DNA from: an uncultured Aquincola sp.
GTDB taxonomy: Bacteria > Pseudomonadota > Gammaproteobacteria > Burkholderiales > Burkholderiaceae
DNA length: 48,664 nt
Reading direction: 5' to 3'
Assembly (NCBI GenBank): GCA_937883885.1
Contig: CAKZXL010000212.1
Location: 1-48,664 of the forward strand
The notes under the pieces are model-generated. The model ran no database searches. It was given only the letters and a program-made list of their open reading frames with translations, and was not told the DNA's origin. This document shows positions 1 to 8,634 of the stretch, piece by piece. Positions within the stretch are counted from its first letter, which is position 1. Every line of letters starts with the position of its first letter. The position numbers and the translations under genes are program-made.

Positions 1-574
1 CGCCCTACCAGCGCGGCCAATACTTCGGCCGGCGACTTGTAGGGCACGTGGGTGAGCTGAACGCCGCCCAGGGCCGCATAACGCGCCATCAGGAAGTGCG
101 GCGCGGTGCCGATGCCCGGCGTGGCGCAGGCCATGGCGTGCGGCTGGTGGCGCAACCACGTCGTGAGCTGCCGCAGTTCGTCGGCCGGCACCTCGTTCGA
201 CACGCACAGCACGAACTCCAGCACCGCCACCTGGGCCAGCGGCACCAGGTCGGTGGCCGGGTCATAGCCCAGCGGGCGGAACACCTGCGGAAACAGCGTG
301 ACGGCCCCATGCGGCACCAGCAGCAGCGCATGGCCGTCGGGCCTGGCGGCCTTCAAGGCCTGCGGCGCGAAGCGCCCGCTGGCGCCGGGCCGCGCGTCCA
401 CCAGCACCGGGCGCTGCAGCAGCGGGGCCAGCCGTTCGGCCAGCAGCCGCGCCACCAGGTCCACGGTGCCGGCCGGAAAGCCGATCAGCAGCCGCAGCGG
501 CTCGGCCGGCTGCGCGGCGGCCAGGCCGGGCAGCATGCCGGCGCCCAGCGCCGCGTTGAAGCGGCGGCGGCGCA

Positions 575-575
<1 letters not shown>
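1..575 (-). CDS. Bug/TctC-family periplasmic tricarboxylate-type receptor (partial, 3' end outside window)
   Basis: Translating the minus strand from ATG 575 gives 191 residues reading to the window edge. It starts with an Arg-rich signal peptide (MRRRRFNAALGAG..., likely cut near AAA-QP), then the pattern usual for Bug receptors: PLRLLIGFPAGTVDLVAR, a 'RPVLVDARPGASG' strand, 'ARPDGHALLLV', and later 'ATPGIGTAPHFLMARY' and 'THVPYKSPAEVLAAL'. The family binds carboxylates in the periplasm, either for tripartite tricarboxylate transporters or as orphan sensory receptors. The ATG overlaps the kinase stop (TGATG), so the gene is probably translated with the kinase. The ligand cannot be told. The usual length is ~320 aa, so about 130 residues lie outside. 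Confidence 0.85.
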
Positions 576-2147
<1,572 letters not shown>

Positions 2148-2172
2148 TGTGGGGAGGTGATCGGTTTTGCAC
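2148..2172 (+). repeat. Left terminal inverted repeat with innermost-to-end transposase box L1
   Basis: These 25 bases match the reverse complement of 43698-43722 at 20 positions. Both begin TGTGG and finish with the identical octamer TTTTGCAC (2165-2172), with the octamer 17 bases from the terminus on each side. TG...CA termini and repeated boxes are what MuA-type transposases use. Confidence 0.85.
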
Positions 2173-2247
2173 AGACGGTCCAAAATTTGGACGACGGAAA
2201 AGTCATTTGGATCAACGACTTACCCTCGTCCTGGGGACCCCCACCGC

Positions 2248-2255
2248 TTTTGCAC
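2248..2255 (+). promoter_or_regulatory. Transposase-binding box L2 (TTTTGCAC)
   Basis: This is the same octamer as in the terminal repeat and in the same orientation, 83 bases further in. Widely spaced left sites and closely packed right sites are the arrangement of Mu attL and attR. Function is inferred from that resemblance. Confidence 0.65.
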
Positions 2256-2423
2256 GAAATCGGTCGTAGAGGCCATAAAACGCACCAGGAGGCGCGTTAA
2301 ATCGGTCGGAGTGGGTCTGGCACGGACCGGTTCGGCGAGGCCCGCTAAAGCCCGTTTTCTCTCTTAGCAGCAGTCGCTTGGGGAGGCCCTGGGCCAAATC
2401 GCCCTGCCGTTCGTCCAGCGGGT

Positions 2424-2473
2424 CGAAGTCGGACGTTTCGAAGTCGGACGTTCCAAGACGTCCGACTTCGAAA
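2424..2473. repeat. Tandem 15-bp direct repeat plus inverted copy (GAAGTCGGACGT)
   Basis: TCGAAGTCGGACGTT occurs twice in perfect tandem (2424-2438, 2439-2453). The second copy forms a perfect 15-bp inverted repeat with 2459-2473 (arm TTCGAAGTCGGACGT, 6-base spacer). Further copies of GTCGGACGT are at 2541-2549 and, inverted, at 43644-43652 beside the right-end transposase boxes. It could be a transposase/repressor operator cluster or a terminator for the leftward early operon, but no T-run follows on either strand. Confidence 0.6.
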
Positions 2474-2601
2474 TTCCTTGCTGAATCATGCGCTTAGCGC
2501 CGCCCGAGTCTTCTAAGGCGTGGGAGGCAAGTGGCTGGAAGTCGGACGTAGCACGAGAGGGATCTCCCTTTTGTGCGAAAACAGGACCGCCGGACACGCG
2601 G

Positions 2602-2615
2602 CCTGTGGATAACTC
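2602..2615. promoter_or_regulatory. CCTGTGGATAACTC element containing a consensus DnaA-box sequence
   Basis: TGTGGATAA (reverse TTATCCACA, the consensus DnaA box) lies just past the Mor gene. A near-identical 14-mer, CCTGTGGACAACTC, is at 43597-43610 just past the last late gene. Mu replication is not known to need DnaA, so the role is open. Confidence 0.4.
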
Positions 2616-2627
2616 GCCAGCACTCGT

Positions 2628-3032
2628 TCAGTCGAACAGGTCGCCCGTGGTGTCCACCGGCCCTGCGCCGGCAGCCAGGATCTCGCAGATACGTCGCTCG
2701 GCCAAGCGGTACTTCTCGACCAGCTGGCGCAGCGACAGCGTCGCGTGATCGGCCCGGATGCGGGCGTCGCGGATGGCGCGCAGCGCCCGGCCGGCCTTGG
2801 GGATGCGCAGGCGTTCGAGGCCGTATTCCTTGGCAAGTGCGCGGGCAGCCTCGTACCCGACCAGCTGCGACAGCGCACCGTCGGGCGCCGGCTGCTCGGC
2901 GATGTAAATCCAGGCGCCCCCGTGCGCATCGACGATCCGCATGGTCGCCTCCAGCCCGATCAGCGCCACAAAGCGGCGCAGCAGCGGCTCCAGCAGCTCG
3001 ACGTCGACGGCGGGGGCACCGGCGTTGCTCAT
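2628..3032 (-). CDS. mor: Mor-type transcription activator (134 aa)
   Basis: Mor/C-family proteins bind DNA as dimers upstream of phage middle or late promoters and recruit RNA polymerase. The protein has the usual layout: an N-terminal helical dimerisation part (ELLEPLLRRFVALIGLEATMRIVDAHGG), a central stretch, and a C-terminal helix-turn-helix (ATLSLRQLVEKYRLAERRICEILA). It directly follows GemA, as in Mu-like phages, with ATG 3032 overlapping the GemA stop (ATGA). No second C-like activator is seen, so this single protein probably switches on the rightward late region. It is the last gene of the early operon. Confidence 0.85.
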   Translation of the reverse strand: MSNAGAPAVDVELLEPLLRRFVALIGLEATMRIVDAHGGAWIYIAEQPAPDGALSQLVGYEAARALAKEYGLERLRIPKAGRALRAIRDARIRADHATLSLRQLVEKYRLAERRICEILAAGAGPVDTTGDLFD

Positions 3033-3493
3033 GGAGTCACCGACTCCCGGCGCTTGGCCTTCTCGCGGTCGCGCCACGCCTTCAGCGCCTCAACCACGCG
3101 GTTGCCCTCGACCGACGTCAGGAATCGGGGCGCTGCCTTCTGGGTCGTCTTGAACACAAAGGCGTTGAGCCCGTGATCGGTGGCGTCCCGCAGGGCACCC
3201 AGGGCCGCCAGCTCGGCCCAGACGCGGCGCATCTTCTCCGCGTGCCAGCCATCGGCGGGCTTGATCTGGCGGCCGGGGTTCAGCGTCTGCTGCAAATGCC
3301 GCACCACGCGCTTTAAAGCAGCGTCGTCCATGTCGGTGGTGCTGGTCGCGCCGCCCACGGCCGACAGCATCGAGCGGTAGTCGCTCTGCGGGTTCTTGTC
3401 GGCCGTGTCCATGCCTAGCTTGGCGGCCGATGCGTGGATGGCGGCGATGTATCGACGCCGCTCAGTGGTCGAGGTCGACACGAGCTTCACCAT
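3029..3493 (-). CDS. gemA: GemA / Mu gp16-like regulator (DUF1018)
   Basis: The 154-aa product has the DUF1018 pattern: an N-terminal RRRYIAAIHASAAKLGMD, a middle GGATSTTDMDDAALKRVVRHLQQ, and a C-terminal WAELAALGALRDATDHGLNAFVFKTTQ. In Mu, GemA (gp16) is an early protein reported to affect host gene expression and DNA supercoiling. It starts 7 bases inside the preceding gene and overlaps mor by 4, so it is translated within the same leftward early operon. Confidence 0.85.
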   Translation of the reverse strand: MVKLVSTSTTERRRYIAAIHASAAKLGMDTADKNPQSDYRSMLSAVGGATSTTDMDDAALKRVVRHLQQTLNPGRQIKPADGWHAEKMRRVWAELAALGALRDATDHGLNAFVFKTTQKAAPRFLTSVEGNRVVEALKAWRDREKAKRRESVTP

Positions 3494-3882
3494 GGCGCGG
3501 TCTCCTCGTCGGCCGTGATCAGCACCGCGTCGTCGCCGAGCATGGTGATCAGGCCACGCGCAATCAGCCAGGTCACCGCGTCGAAGATCTCGCTGTAGCG
3601 CTCGTGGTCCATGGGCAAGCCGTAGGTCGCGCCGACCTCGTCACCCTTGATGCATTCCGACCGGATCAGCTCCAGCATCGCCTCATCGGCGATCGCCAAG
3701 CCGCGGGCGATGCCCTCGTCGCTCAGCGGCGCGTGCAGGAAGAGGTCGTGGAGCTCACCGCTGGCGCCGCTGGCCACCAGCTGCGCGCGGTGCTCCTCCA
3801 GGTAGACGCTCGGCTTGCCCTGGTGCGGCTGGAACAGCCATGCGGTAGCGCGCGGCTTGAGAGCGGTGCGGCCGCCTCTCAT
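3487..3882 (-). CDS. Early phage protein of unknown function (131 aa)
   Basis: I do not recognise the family. The protein is mostly helical by composition (LHDLFLHAPLSDEGIARGLAIADEAMLELI; YSEIFDAVTWLIARGLITML) with an acidic C-terminus ending ITADEETAPW. There is no signal peptide or membrane segment. It overlaps both neighbours by a few bases and sits directly before gemA, so it is co-expressed in the early operon. Confidence 0.75.
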   Translation of the reverse strand: MRGGRTALKPRATAWLFQPHQGKPSVYLEEHRAQLVASGASGELHDLFLHAPLSDEGIARGLAIADEAMLELIRSECIKGDEVGATYGLPMDHERYSEIFDAVTWLIARGLITMLGDDAVLITADEETAPW

Positions 3883-4166
3883 CGCAGGACTCCAAAGCCA
3901 GGCTTGTGCTCAAGCTGCAGCTGCTGCGGCGTGTCCGCATCGCCCTTCCTTGCGCGCACCTGGTCAGGCTTGACCGAGTGGTACTCGACCTGGACCGGCT
4001 CCTCGATGAGGAACACAGGTGTGCGGCCGTCGAAGTGCTGACGGACCCGCACGGCGTCTTCGAGCAGCTCGACGAGCTTGCGGCCCTTGTCGGCCGGCAG
4101 CAGCAGCGAGTGGTAGTCAATGGAAACGCAGCACAGGCGCTGCGGCGGCTTCTTGGTGGTGGCCAT
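3879..4166 (-). CDS. Early phage protein of unknown function (95 aa)
   Basis: This short, charged protein is not recognised. It begins with a basic stretch (MATTKKPPQRLCCVSIDYHSL), has a helix-like segment (GRKLVELLEDAVRVRQHF) and a strand-rich middle (PVFLIEEPVQVEYHSV). It is cytoplasmic by composition. Start and stop overlap the neighbouring genes by 1-4 bases, typical of this operon, which supports it being real. Confidence 0.7.
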   Translation of the reverse strand: MATTKKPPQRLCCVSIDYHSLLLPADKGRKLVELLEDAVRVRQHFDGRTPVFLIEEPVQVEYHSVKPDQVRARKGDADTPQQLQLEHKPGFGVLR

Positions 4167-4621
4167 CAGGCAAAGAGCTCCAGGTTGTTGCGCGCGGCCA
4201 GGCGCGTCATGTAGGCCGTCTGGCGGTGGTGTTCGGCGTCATAGGCCAGGTGATGGCGCTGGCACCACGCGCGAAGGTTCGCCAGGTCGCAGTGCTCGGG
4301 AACATGGTCCAGGTGAGCGACCGTCAGCACGATCACCGTCATCGGCGCGTTGGCCACTGCGAACTCACGCGCCTCTCGGTAAGACAGCGGCAAGCCCGTG
4401 GGCCAGGTCAGGCCGGTGCCTGCGGCATCGCATGGGCTGCTGCCACCGAGCGGATGCCACACGTGGTGTCCACCGATCGACTGGCGCCACGCGCCGACCG
4501 CGTGGTTGCGGATACCGCAGCCAGGCCACTCGCAGCGATGCTGAGCATGCTGGAGCACGGCCGCGCGAATCTCTTGCCAGTTGGCCGGATAGCGGTGGCG
4601 GTTTTCAGGCCTGATCGGCAT
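4166..4621 (-). CDS. HNH endonuclease-like protein (151 aa)
   Basis: An HNH core is visible near the C-terminus: TVAHLDHVPEHCDLANLRAWCQRHHLAYD, with His in LDHV, Asn in LANL and a final HH. A CEWPGCG motif upstream probably holds structural zinc. HNH proteins cut DNA using one metal ion. Many tailed phages carry an HNH gene beside the terminase for packaging; this one is instead in the early operon, as in several Mu-like phages. ATG 4621 overlaps the preceding stop (TGATG); a longer upstream start would run through the 53-aa gene. Confidence 0.85.
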   Translation of the reverse strand: MPIRPENRHRYPANWQEIRAAVLQHAQHRCEWPGCGIRNHAVGAWRQSIGGHHVWHPLGGSSPCDAAGTGLTWPTGLPLSYREAREFAVANAPMTVIVLTVAHLDHVPEHCDLANLRAWCQRHHLAYDAEHHRQTAYMTRLAARNNLELFA

Positions 4622-4782
4622 CACGCCTCCTGCACCGCCGGCTGCGTCGGCAACTCCTCGACTTGCCAGCTGCACCCGCCCTTGAAGGCAACGCACACGC
4701 GGAAGTCAATGAGGCCGATCCAGCCTGCGATGATGGCCAGGAGCAATGCACAGCCAAGACATCTGGCAAAGCTGCTCAGCAT
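4621..4782 (-). CDS. Small single-span membrane protein (53 aa)
   Basis: The product starts MLSSFARCLGCALLLAIIAGW and has one hydrophobic segment (about residues 10-25), then a short exposed tail with Cys residues and VEELPTQPAV. It could be a signal-anchored inner-membrane peptide. It overlaps the preceding gene by 7 bases and the HNH gene by one. Too short for a family call; small early membrane proteins in phages are often host-takeover or exclusion factors, which is only a guess here. Confidence 0.6.
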   Translation of the reverse strand: MLSSFARCLGCALLLAIIAGWIGLIDFRVCVAFKGGCSWQVEELPTQPAVQEA

Positions 4783-5363
4783 TGCGGCCTCGCTGCGTTG
4801 TGATTGCCCTTTGCTTCCTGCTCTCCCTCCACCAAGGCAATCGCTTTCTGTGCCTTCACGAGCATCTGCCCGGCGTTGACCTTTGCCAAGTGAGCACCAC
4901 CCGCCGAGAAGCTGAACTCCGTGGAGGACGGGTCGATTTCCAGCTCCTTCATCAGCGCCGTCACCAGGAAGAGAAGCAACTGCGTGGAGTCGTACAGCTC
5001 TTTGGCACCGGCGAACAGTCGTGCGTCCGCATCGTTCAACACCGCCGCGAATGGCCTGCCCCCTTCCTCCACGATGGTGAGGAGCGACTGGCCCTTCGCG
5101 TCCGCAGGGCACAGCCGTGTGACGGTGTCCCCGACCTCAAACAGGCGCAGCGGACCTTCGGTGATACGGCCCTCGGCGGCTGCGGCGCGTGGTCGCAGCG
5201 CAGGCTGTTCGACCGCTTCATCCGGTGCTTCGACGAACACCGCCTTCACGTTGGGCAGACCCTGCATGTCCGCAGGGCAGCGCTCGCCAATGCAAACCGA
5301 TGCGGTCAGCGGCGAGTGGACGTAGGCCCAACCCCAGGGCCGACGGGTAGTGTCTTGGCTCAT
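4776..5363 (-). CDS. Early phage protein of unknown function (195 aa)
   Basis: Two parts can be seen. The N-terminal half has Cys pairs (ASVCIGERCPAD) and strand-rich sequence. The C-terminal half (AAVLNDADARLFAGAKELYDSTQLLLFLVTAL ... VNAGQMLVKAQKAIALVEG) has the pattern of a common small phage domain in which an 'ADARLxAxAxELxxxxxxLL' helix is followed by a final AxxAIA helix. No catalytic motif is evident. ATG 5363 overlaps the previous stop (ATGA). Confidence 0.75.
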   Translation of the reverse strand: MSQDTTRRPWGWAYVHSPLTASVCIGERCPADMQGLPNVKAVFVEAPDEAVEQPALRPRAAAAEGRITEGPLRLFEVGDTVTRLCPADAKGQSLLTIVEEGGRPFAAVLNDADARLFAGAKELYDSTQLLLFLVTALMKELEIDPSSTEFSFSAGGAHLAKVNAGQMLVKAQKAIALVEGEQEAKGNHNAARPQC

Positions 5364-5827
5364 GCGCCGGCTCCCGGAGTGGGCATCGGGGGACGGGCGT
5401 CGAGCTGGTCGGTGGCACACAAGGCCCAGGTCTGCAAGACGTCCAGGTGCGGCCCAAACACCGCCTGGCCGCGCCACCGAAAGGCCTCGCGGGCCTCATG
5501 ATCCACGCTGGTCAGCACGCACTTGAGCGCGGTCTGCACCACCTCGCTGACCGTCATGTGCTGCGACAGCAGCCACTTGCGCGTGCGCTGTTCCTCCACC
5601 GCGCCCGTGTTGGCGCAGGCCGCCATGAACGACGCCTGCAGGTAGATCACGGCGCCGTCGATCAGGCTGACGACGTGGAAGCTGTAGCCCGGGAAGGTGA
5701 CCGACTCGACGATGTGCTTGATCGAATCGACCGTTTGCGCGGTGAGCCCGCCAGCGGCGGCCACGCTGGGCGCGTCCACGGGCACCCGATGGGGTCCGCG
5801 CCAGTCAGGCGCTTCGTTGTTGCTCAT
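5360..5827 (-). CDS. Early phage protein of unknown function (155 aa)
   Basis: Not recognised. The readable core is SIKHIVESVTFPGYSFHVVSLIDGAVIYLQASF, then a charged helical part (VEEQRTRKWLLSQHMTVSEVVQTALKCVLTSVDHEAREAF) and a Pro-rich tail. There is no signal peptide. The chosen ATG (5827) overlaps the upstream gene by 23 bases; an ATG at 5857 would overlap more. The start is therefore uncertain. Confidence 0.7.
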   Translation of the reverse strand: MSNNEAPDWRGPHRVPVDAPSVAAAGGLTAQTVDSIKHIVESVTFPGYSFHVVSLIDGAVIYLQASFMAACANTGAVEEQRTRKWLLSQHMTVSEVVQTALKCVLTSVDHEAREAFRWRGQAVFGPHLDVLQTWALCATDQLDARPPMPTPGAGA

Positions 5828-6119
5828 GAGCAGGATCTCCGGATCGGTGAGCGGCATGCGAACGCAGCCGCCCTTGGAGCCGCGCGAGGGCGGCGAGCTT
5901 GTACAGGTCGACCAGGCCGGACCCGACGATCAGCCTCAGCTGCTCGCAGGCCACCTCCACGTCGGCCACGGCCAGGGCGACCGCATCGGTGCGCGTGATG
6001 TCGCCAGCGCGAAGCCGCGCAATGGACTCCACCAGGTGGTAGGCATCGGCCATGGCCGTCCGCAGGCAGGCGGCCTTGCCGAGGTGTTCGACCGCGTGCT
6101 GATAGTCGATCTGCTGCAT
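5805..6119 (-). CDS. MazG-like helical protein (104 aa, tentative)
   Basis: The sequence MADAYHLVESIARLRAGDITRTDAVALAVADVEVACEQLRLIVG followed by LYKLAALARLQGRL follows the all-alpha NTP pyrophosphohydrolase (MazG-like) pattern, where an EExxE helix is followed by an 'E(I/V)ADVEIMxEQL' helix. Here the second helix keeps ADVEV, but the first has MADAYHLVE in place of the usual acidic cluster, so catalytic activity is doubtful. MazG-like proteins are frequent in Mu-like phages. A 5-base gap separates it from the upstream gene. Confidence 0.6.
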   Translation of the reverse strand: MQQIDYQHAVEHLGKAACLRTAMADAYHLVESIARLRAGDITRTDAVALAVADVEVACEQLRLIVGSGLVDLYKLAALARLQGRLRSHAAHRSGDPAHEQQRSA

Positions 6120-6124
6120 ACCGG

Positions 6125-6397
6125 TCAGTGCAATGCGCCAGTCGCGCCGTCAGGGCAGTGCCCCTGGGCCAGCTGACGGGACAGTTTGAGCAGCAAGGGA
6201 CCCAGGCTGGCGCTGATCGAACAACCACATTCAGCCCGGACCGCCAAGGTCCCCGCCTTCGGGTCGAAGAGCACCAAGACAGGCTTCTCGAAACCCAACG
6301 CGGGGCAGACCACGCCAGCGACCACCCAGTGTTCGCCGGCCTTCGTGCACTCTTTGGGTTCCTGGACGTGCAGGTCGTAGACGACGGCCTCCACCAT
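6125..6397 (-). CDS. Early phage protein of unknown function (90 aa)
   Basis: A small protein with Cys residues at spaced positions (PKECTKAG, GVVCPAL, RAECGCS, GHCPDG), possibly a metal-binding or disulphide-free cytoplasmic fold. The middle is strand-rich (HWVVAGVVCPAL ... KPVLVLFDPKAGTLAVRAECG). ATG 6397 was chosen because it starts just past the preceding stop; an upstream start at 6418 would overlap by 20 bases. No family recognised. Confidence 0.65.
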   Translation of the reverse strand: MVEAVVYDLHVQEPKECTKAGEHWVVAGVVCPALGFEKPVLVLFDPKAGTLAVRAECGCSISASLGPLLLKLSRQLAQGHCPDGATGALH

Positions 6398-6398
6398 G

Positions 6399-7031
6399 TC
6401 AGACCCCGGCCAGGTCAAGCACGATCGCCGTGAACTCGTCGGTGCCGTCCACCCGCTGGTAGAAGCGGATGTATTGCTTGGAGCCGACCACCTGGACTGA
6501 GTCGCTGATGGCCTGCATGGCCTGGCGCCACTTCTCGTCCTTGATCTCGAGGCTGCGCAGGCTCAGGACCCGGCCCGTGTTGAGCTTGCCTTCCTTGTCG
6601 GTGTCGAAGGCCTTCTGCACGATGGCCTTGATCTCCGGCCGGCTGCCTTCCGCCCATTCGTTGATGCAGGCGTCGACCAGTTCCTTGGCGGCCTGCAGGC
6701 GCTCGTCGAAGACGATGTTGTCCGCGCTGGCCAGCTGGACCTTGAGCGAGCCGTCGAAGCTGTGCAGCGAGATGTTGCCCTTCTTGCCGCCGAGGCTGGC
6801 GCCGTACTTCTCGGCGCTCATAGACGCGAAGGCGTTGACGTCGCCGAACCACTTGCGCTTGAACTCGGCCATCTGCACCTGCAGCTCCTTGGCGCCTTGG
6901 ACCATCTCGCGCACCAGGTCGTCGCGGGCGCGGTCGATGGGCGCGACCAGCTCGATCGGCACCAGGTGGCCCTGGCCGTTCTTCATGTAGCCGTCCGGCA
7001 CGCCGGCCGGGGTGTTGTTCTCAGTGGTCAT
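6399..7031 (-). CDS. DUF3164-family early phage protein (210 aa)
   Basis: The protein opens MTTENNTPAGVPDGYMKNGQGHLVP and continues with IDRARDDLVREMVQGAKELQVQMAEFK, then YGASLGGKKGNISLHSFDGSLKVQLA, DERLQAAKELVDACINEWAEG and a C-terminal KWRQAMQAISDSVQVVGSKQYIRFYQR. This is the layout of DUF3164 proteins, which are nearly always in the early operons of Mu-like phages; their function is not known to me. ATG 7031 overlaps the upstream stop (ATGA). Confidence 0.85.
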   Translation of the reverse strand: MTTENNTPAGVPDGYMKNGQGHLVPIELVAPIDRARDDLVREMVQGAKELQVQMAEFKRKWFGDVNAFASMSAEKYGASLGGKKGNISLHSFDGSLKVQLASADNIVFDERLQAAKELVDACINEWAEGSRPEIKAIVQKAFDTDKEGKLNTGRVLSLRSLEIKDEKWRQAMQAISDSVQVVGSKQYIRFYQRVDGTDEFTAIVLDLAGV

Positions 7032-7273
7032 CGTTGCTCCGAAGAGGTGGGTTTGAGGGCGGCCAGCGCCGCATCGCAGGCCTTGCGGTACTCCGCGAGG
7101 CTGGCCAGGCCCATGCGGGGGTTCTTGCGCCGCTCGAAGGCCCGCCAGGTGCGGTAGACGTCGAGCTGCAGTGGTTTGGGCACGCCGTGCCAGCAGCCGC
7201 CGCACATCAGGTGGCCGGCGCGGGCAGGCCGCTGGCAGGCAGCACAGGGGTGGAGCACACGGGCCGTGGTCAT
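7028..7273 (-). CDS. Small zinc-finger-like early protein (81 aa)
   Basis: Two Cys pairs near the N-terminus, HPCAACQRPARAG and HLMCGGCWHGVP, form a likely zinc-binding knuckle. A basic helical part follows (LDVYRTWRAFERRKNPRMGLASLAEYRKACDAAL). Small proteins of this kind are common in Mu-like early operons and probably bind nucleic acid, though this is inferred. ATG 7273 overlaps the preceding stop region by 4 bases. Confidence 0.75.
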   Translation of the reverse strand: MTTARVLHPCAACQRPARAGHLMCGGCWHGVPKPLQLDVYRTWRAFERRKNPRMGLASLAEYRKACDAALAALKPTSSEQR

Positions 7274-7482
7274 GGCAGCCTGCCCTCCACCCCGATGCCG
7301 TAGTAGTCCTGGCCGTCGCGCGTCGCGTGCTGCACATGGCAAGAGCGCACGAGTTCGTGGCACGCCATGTGGACCTTCTCGGCGGTGCAGCCGACGCGGT
7401 CATGCAGAGTCTTGAAGGGCAGCCATTCGCCCTGGTGCGCATCGATGCACAGCAGGATTGCGGCCAACAGGGCGCTGCTCAT
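7270..7482 (-). CDS. Small early protein, winged-helix-like (70 aa)
   Basis: MSSALLAAILLCIDAHQGEWLPFKTLHDRVGCTAEKVHMACHELVRS reads like a compact helix-turn-helix of the winged type, with a short hairpin afterwards (CHVQHATRDGQDYYGIGV). There is no membrane segment long enough for an anchor. It overlaps both neighbours by 4 bases. Possible DNA-binding protein; no family named. Confidence 0.65.
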   Translation of the reverse strand: MSSALLAAILLCIDAHQGEWLPFKTLHDRVGCTAEKVHMACHELVRSCHVQHATRDGQDYYGIGVEGRLP

Positions 7483-7853
7483 AGGCGTTCCACGTCAAAG
7501 ATGCTGTTGGGCGTATGCCGCCGGGTGATCGTCCCGTGCAGTGTTGGCAGAGCGGTCGTCGGCGTAAGCCGCGGCGTAGCGCGCGGCACCGCGGCTGGCG
7601 CAGGCCGCATGGGCGTCCCTGCTGGCACCGGTTTGCAGTTGGCCGTGATGCGGAAGTGCCCGGACATCGCGGCGCGCTCGACGTATCCCAGCGCGGCCAG
7701 GTTGTAGAGCGTGCTGCGCACCCGCTGCACCTTGACGTCGCTGCGGCCCAGCACGGTGTGCAGCAGCCTGGCGTCCACGCCCTCCCGATCGCCGACGTGG
7801 TGCACCAGCGCCAGCAGCTCCAGCGCGAGCTCCCCGAGGTGCGAGCCGCTCAC
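7479..7853 (-). CDS. Early protein with winged-helix-like N-terminus (124 aa, GTG start)
   Basis: The N-terminal half (ARLLHTVLGRSDVKVQRVRSTLYNLAALGYVERAAMSGHFRIT) has the helix-turn-helix-wing arrangement; the C-terminal half is Pro/Thr-rich and probably unstructured. No ATG fits; GTG 7853 overlaps the upstream stop as GTGA, a pattern repeated in this operon. Probably a DNA-binding accessory protein; partner unknown. Confidence 0.65.
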   Translation of the reverse strand: MSGSHLGELALELLALVHHVGDREGVDARLLHTVLGRSDVKVQRVRSTLYNLAALGYVERAAMSGHFRITANCKPVPAGTPMRPAPAAVPRATPRLTPTTALPTLHGTITRRHTPNSIFDVERL

Positions 7854-8197
7854 GGCTGCTTTCCTTGCCAGAGCCGGCTGCAGGCGTGCGCGAATGCCTC
7901 GCCGCGGTCGCTGGATTCGACGCTGGCCAGCGCCTCTTGCCAGCCCTGTTTGTAGGCAGCGCGGGCAGTGCCTGACAGCTCGTCGATCAGCTCCAGCCGT
8001 TGTGCCTCCAGCGCGGCGGCCAACTCGATATCGGCAGAGACCTCCACGCGGCGATCGTAGGCGTGGTCTTCGGACTGGACCAGGGCGTACATCGCCAGCA
8101 ACAGCATGACGACGACGATCGCCACAAGCCAGGCGAGCCAGGCAGGCCACTGCACATTCGGGGGCTCGAAGTCGTGAAAGGGATGATGCGTGCTCAC
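7850..8197 (-). CDS. Single-span membrane protein (115 aa, GTG start)
   Basis: A short N-terminal tail (STHHPFHDFEPPNVQ) precedes one strong hydrophobic segment (WLAWLVAIVVVMLLLAMYAL, about residues 20-40). A long helical, acidic cytoplasmic or periplasmic part follows (DIELAAALEAQRLELIDEL ... YKQGWQEALASVESS). GTG 8197 overlaps the upstream stop (GTGA). No family recognised; an early membrane protein in a transposable phage might act in superinfection exclusion, but nothing proves it. Confidence 0.65.
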   Translation of the reverse strand: MSTHHPFHDFEPPNVQWPAWLAWLVAIVVVMLLLAMYALVQSEDHAYDRRVEVSADIELAAALEAQRLELIDELSGTARAAYKQGWQEALASVESSDRGEAFAHACSRLWQGKQP

Positions 8198-8634
8198 TTG
8201 ACCTCCTTGCGGTACTTGGCGGGATAGATGCGATGGGCAGGGCGGCGCGACGCCGTGCTGCGCGGCACGGGCGGGGCGCTGTGCTCCTTTTGCGGACAGG
8301 TGCGGCAAGCGCGCCAGTGCGCCAGGTCGCGGGGGCTGCCCGTGGGCGCCTCCCGATGCGCGAAGGACCGGCATTGCTCGGCCGACACCTCACGCGGTTC
8401 GTCCGGATCACTCAGGTACGGGCAGGCCCACTTGCCGAAGGCGTCGTTGACCCGCTGCGCAAAGCGCCGGGTGCTTGCCGTGCCCTTGCCGTACTCGCCC
8501 GTGCCGTTGAGCACCTGGTTGACCAGGCTGTCAGTCACGGCCAGCTGCTGCGCCACCTTGCGCTGTGTCGAGCGCTTGACCGCCTCGTGGAACAGCTTGA
8601 ACCACGGTTCCTGCTGGTACGTCGGGCCGCTCAT
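8194..8634 (-). CDS. HTH protein with Cys-rich C-terminal part (146 aa)
   Basis: The N-terminus (FKLFHEAVKRSTQRKVAQQLAVTDSLVNQVLNGTGEYGKGT) is a helix-turn-helix of the XRE/LacI-like kind. The C-terminal half has Cys at WACPYL, AEQCRSF, WRACRTCPQ and could bind zinc. Proteins of this type occur near the A/B genes of Mu-like phages. ATG 8634 overlaps the upstream stop (ATGA). Confidence 0.75.
   Translation of the reverse strand: MSGPTYQQEPWFKLFHEAVKRSTQRKVAQQLAVTDSLVNQVLNGTGEYGKGTASTRRFAQRVNDAFGKWACPYLSDPDEPREVSAEQCRSFAHREAPTGSPRDLAHWRACRTCPQKEHSAPPVPRSTASRRPAHRIYPAKYRKEVK

Larger units (their letters stand above)
2148..2627. other. Left-end non-coding region
   Basis: No convincing gene lies between the Mor stop and the left end. 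The 480 bases hold the terminal repeat, a second TTTTGCAC box at 2248-2255, a degenerate box TTTTGTGC at 2569-2576 that may be a third site, the GTCGGACGT repeat cluster at 2424-2473 with another copy at 2541-2549, and a CCTGTGGATAACTC element at 2602-2615. Short ORFs here lack ribosome sites and recognisable protein. Confidence 0.7.

Noticed and set aside
2424..2473. CRISPR-like reading of the tandem 15-mers
   Set aside because: Repeats are adjacent without spacers, and there are no cas genes; it is an operator or hairpin cluster.
2364..2597. 77-aa open frame in the left-end region
   Set aside because: It spans the repeat cluster, has no ribosome site and repeats residues only because the DNA repeats.
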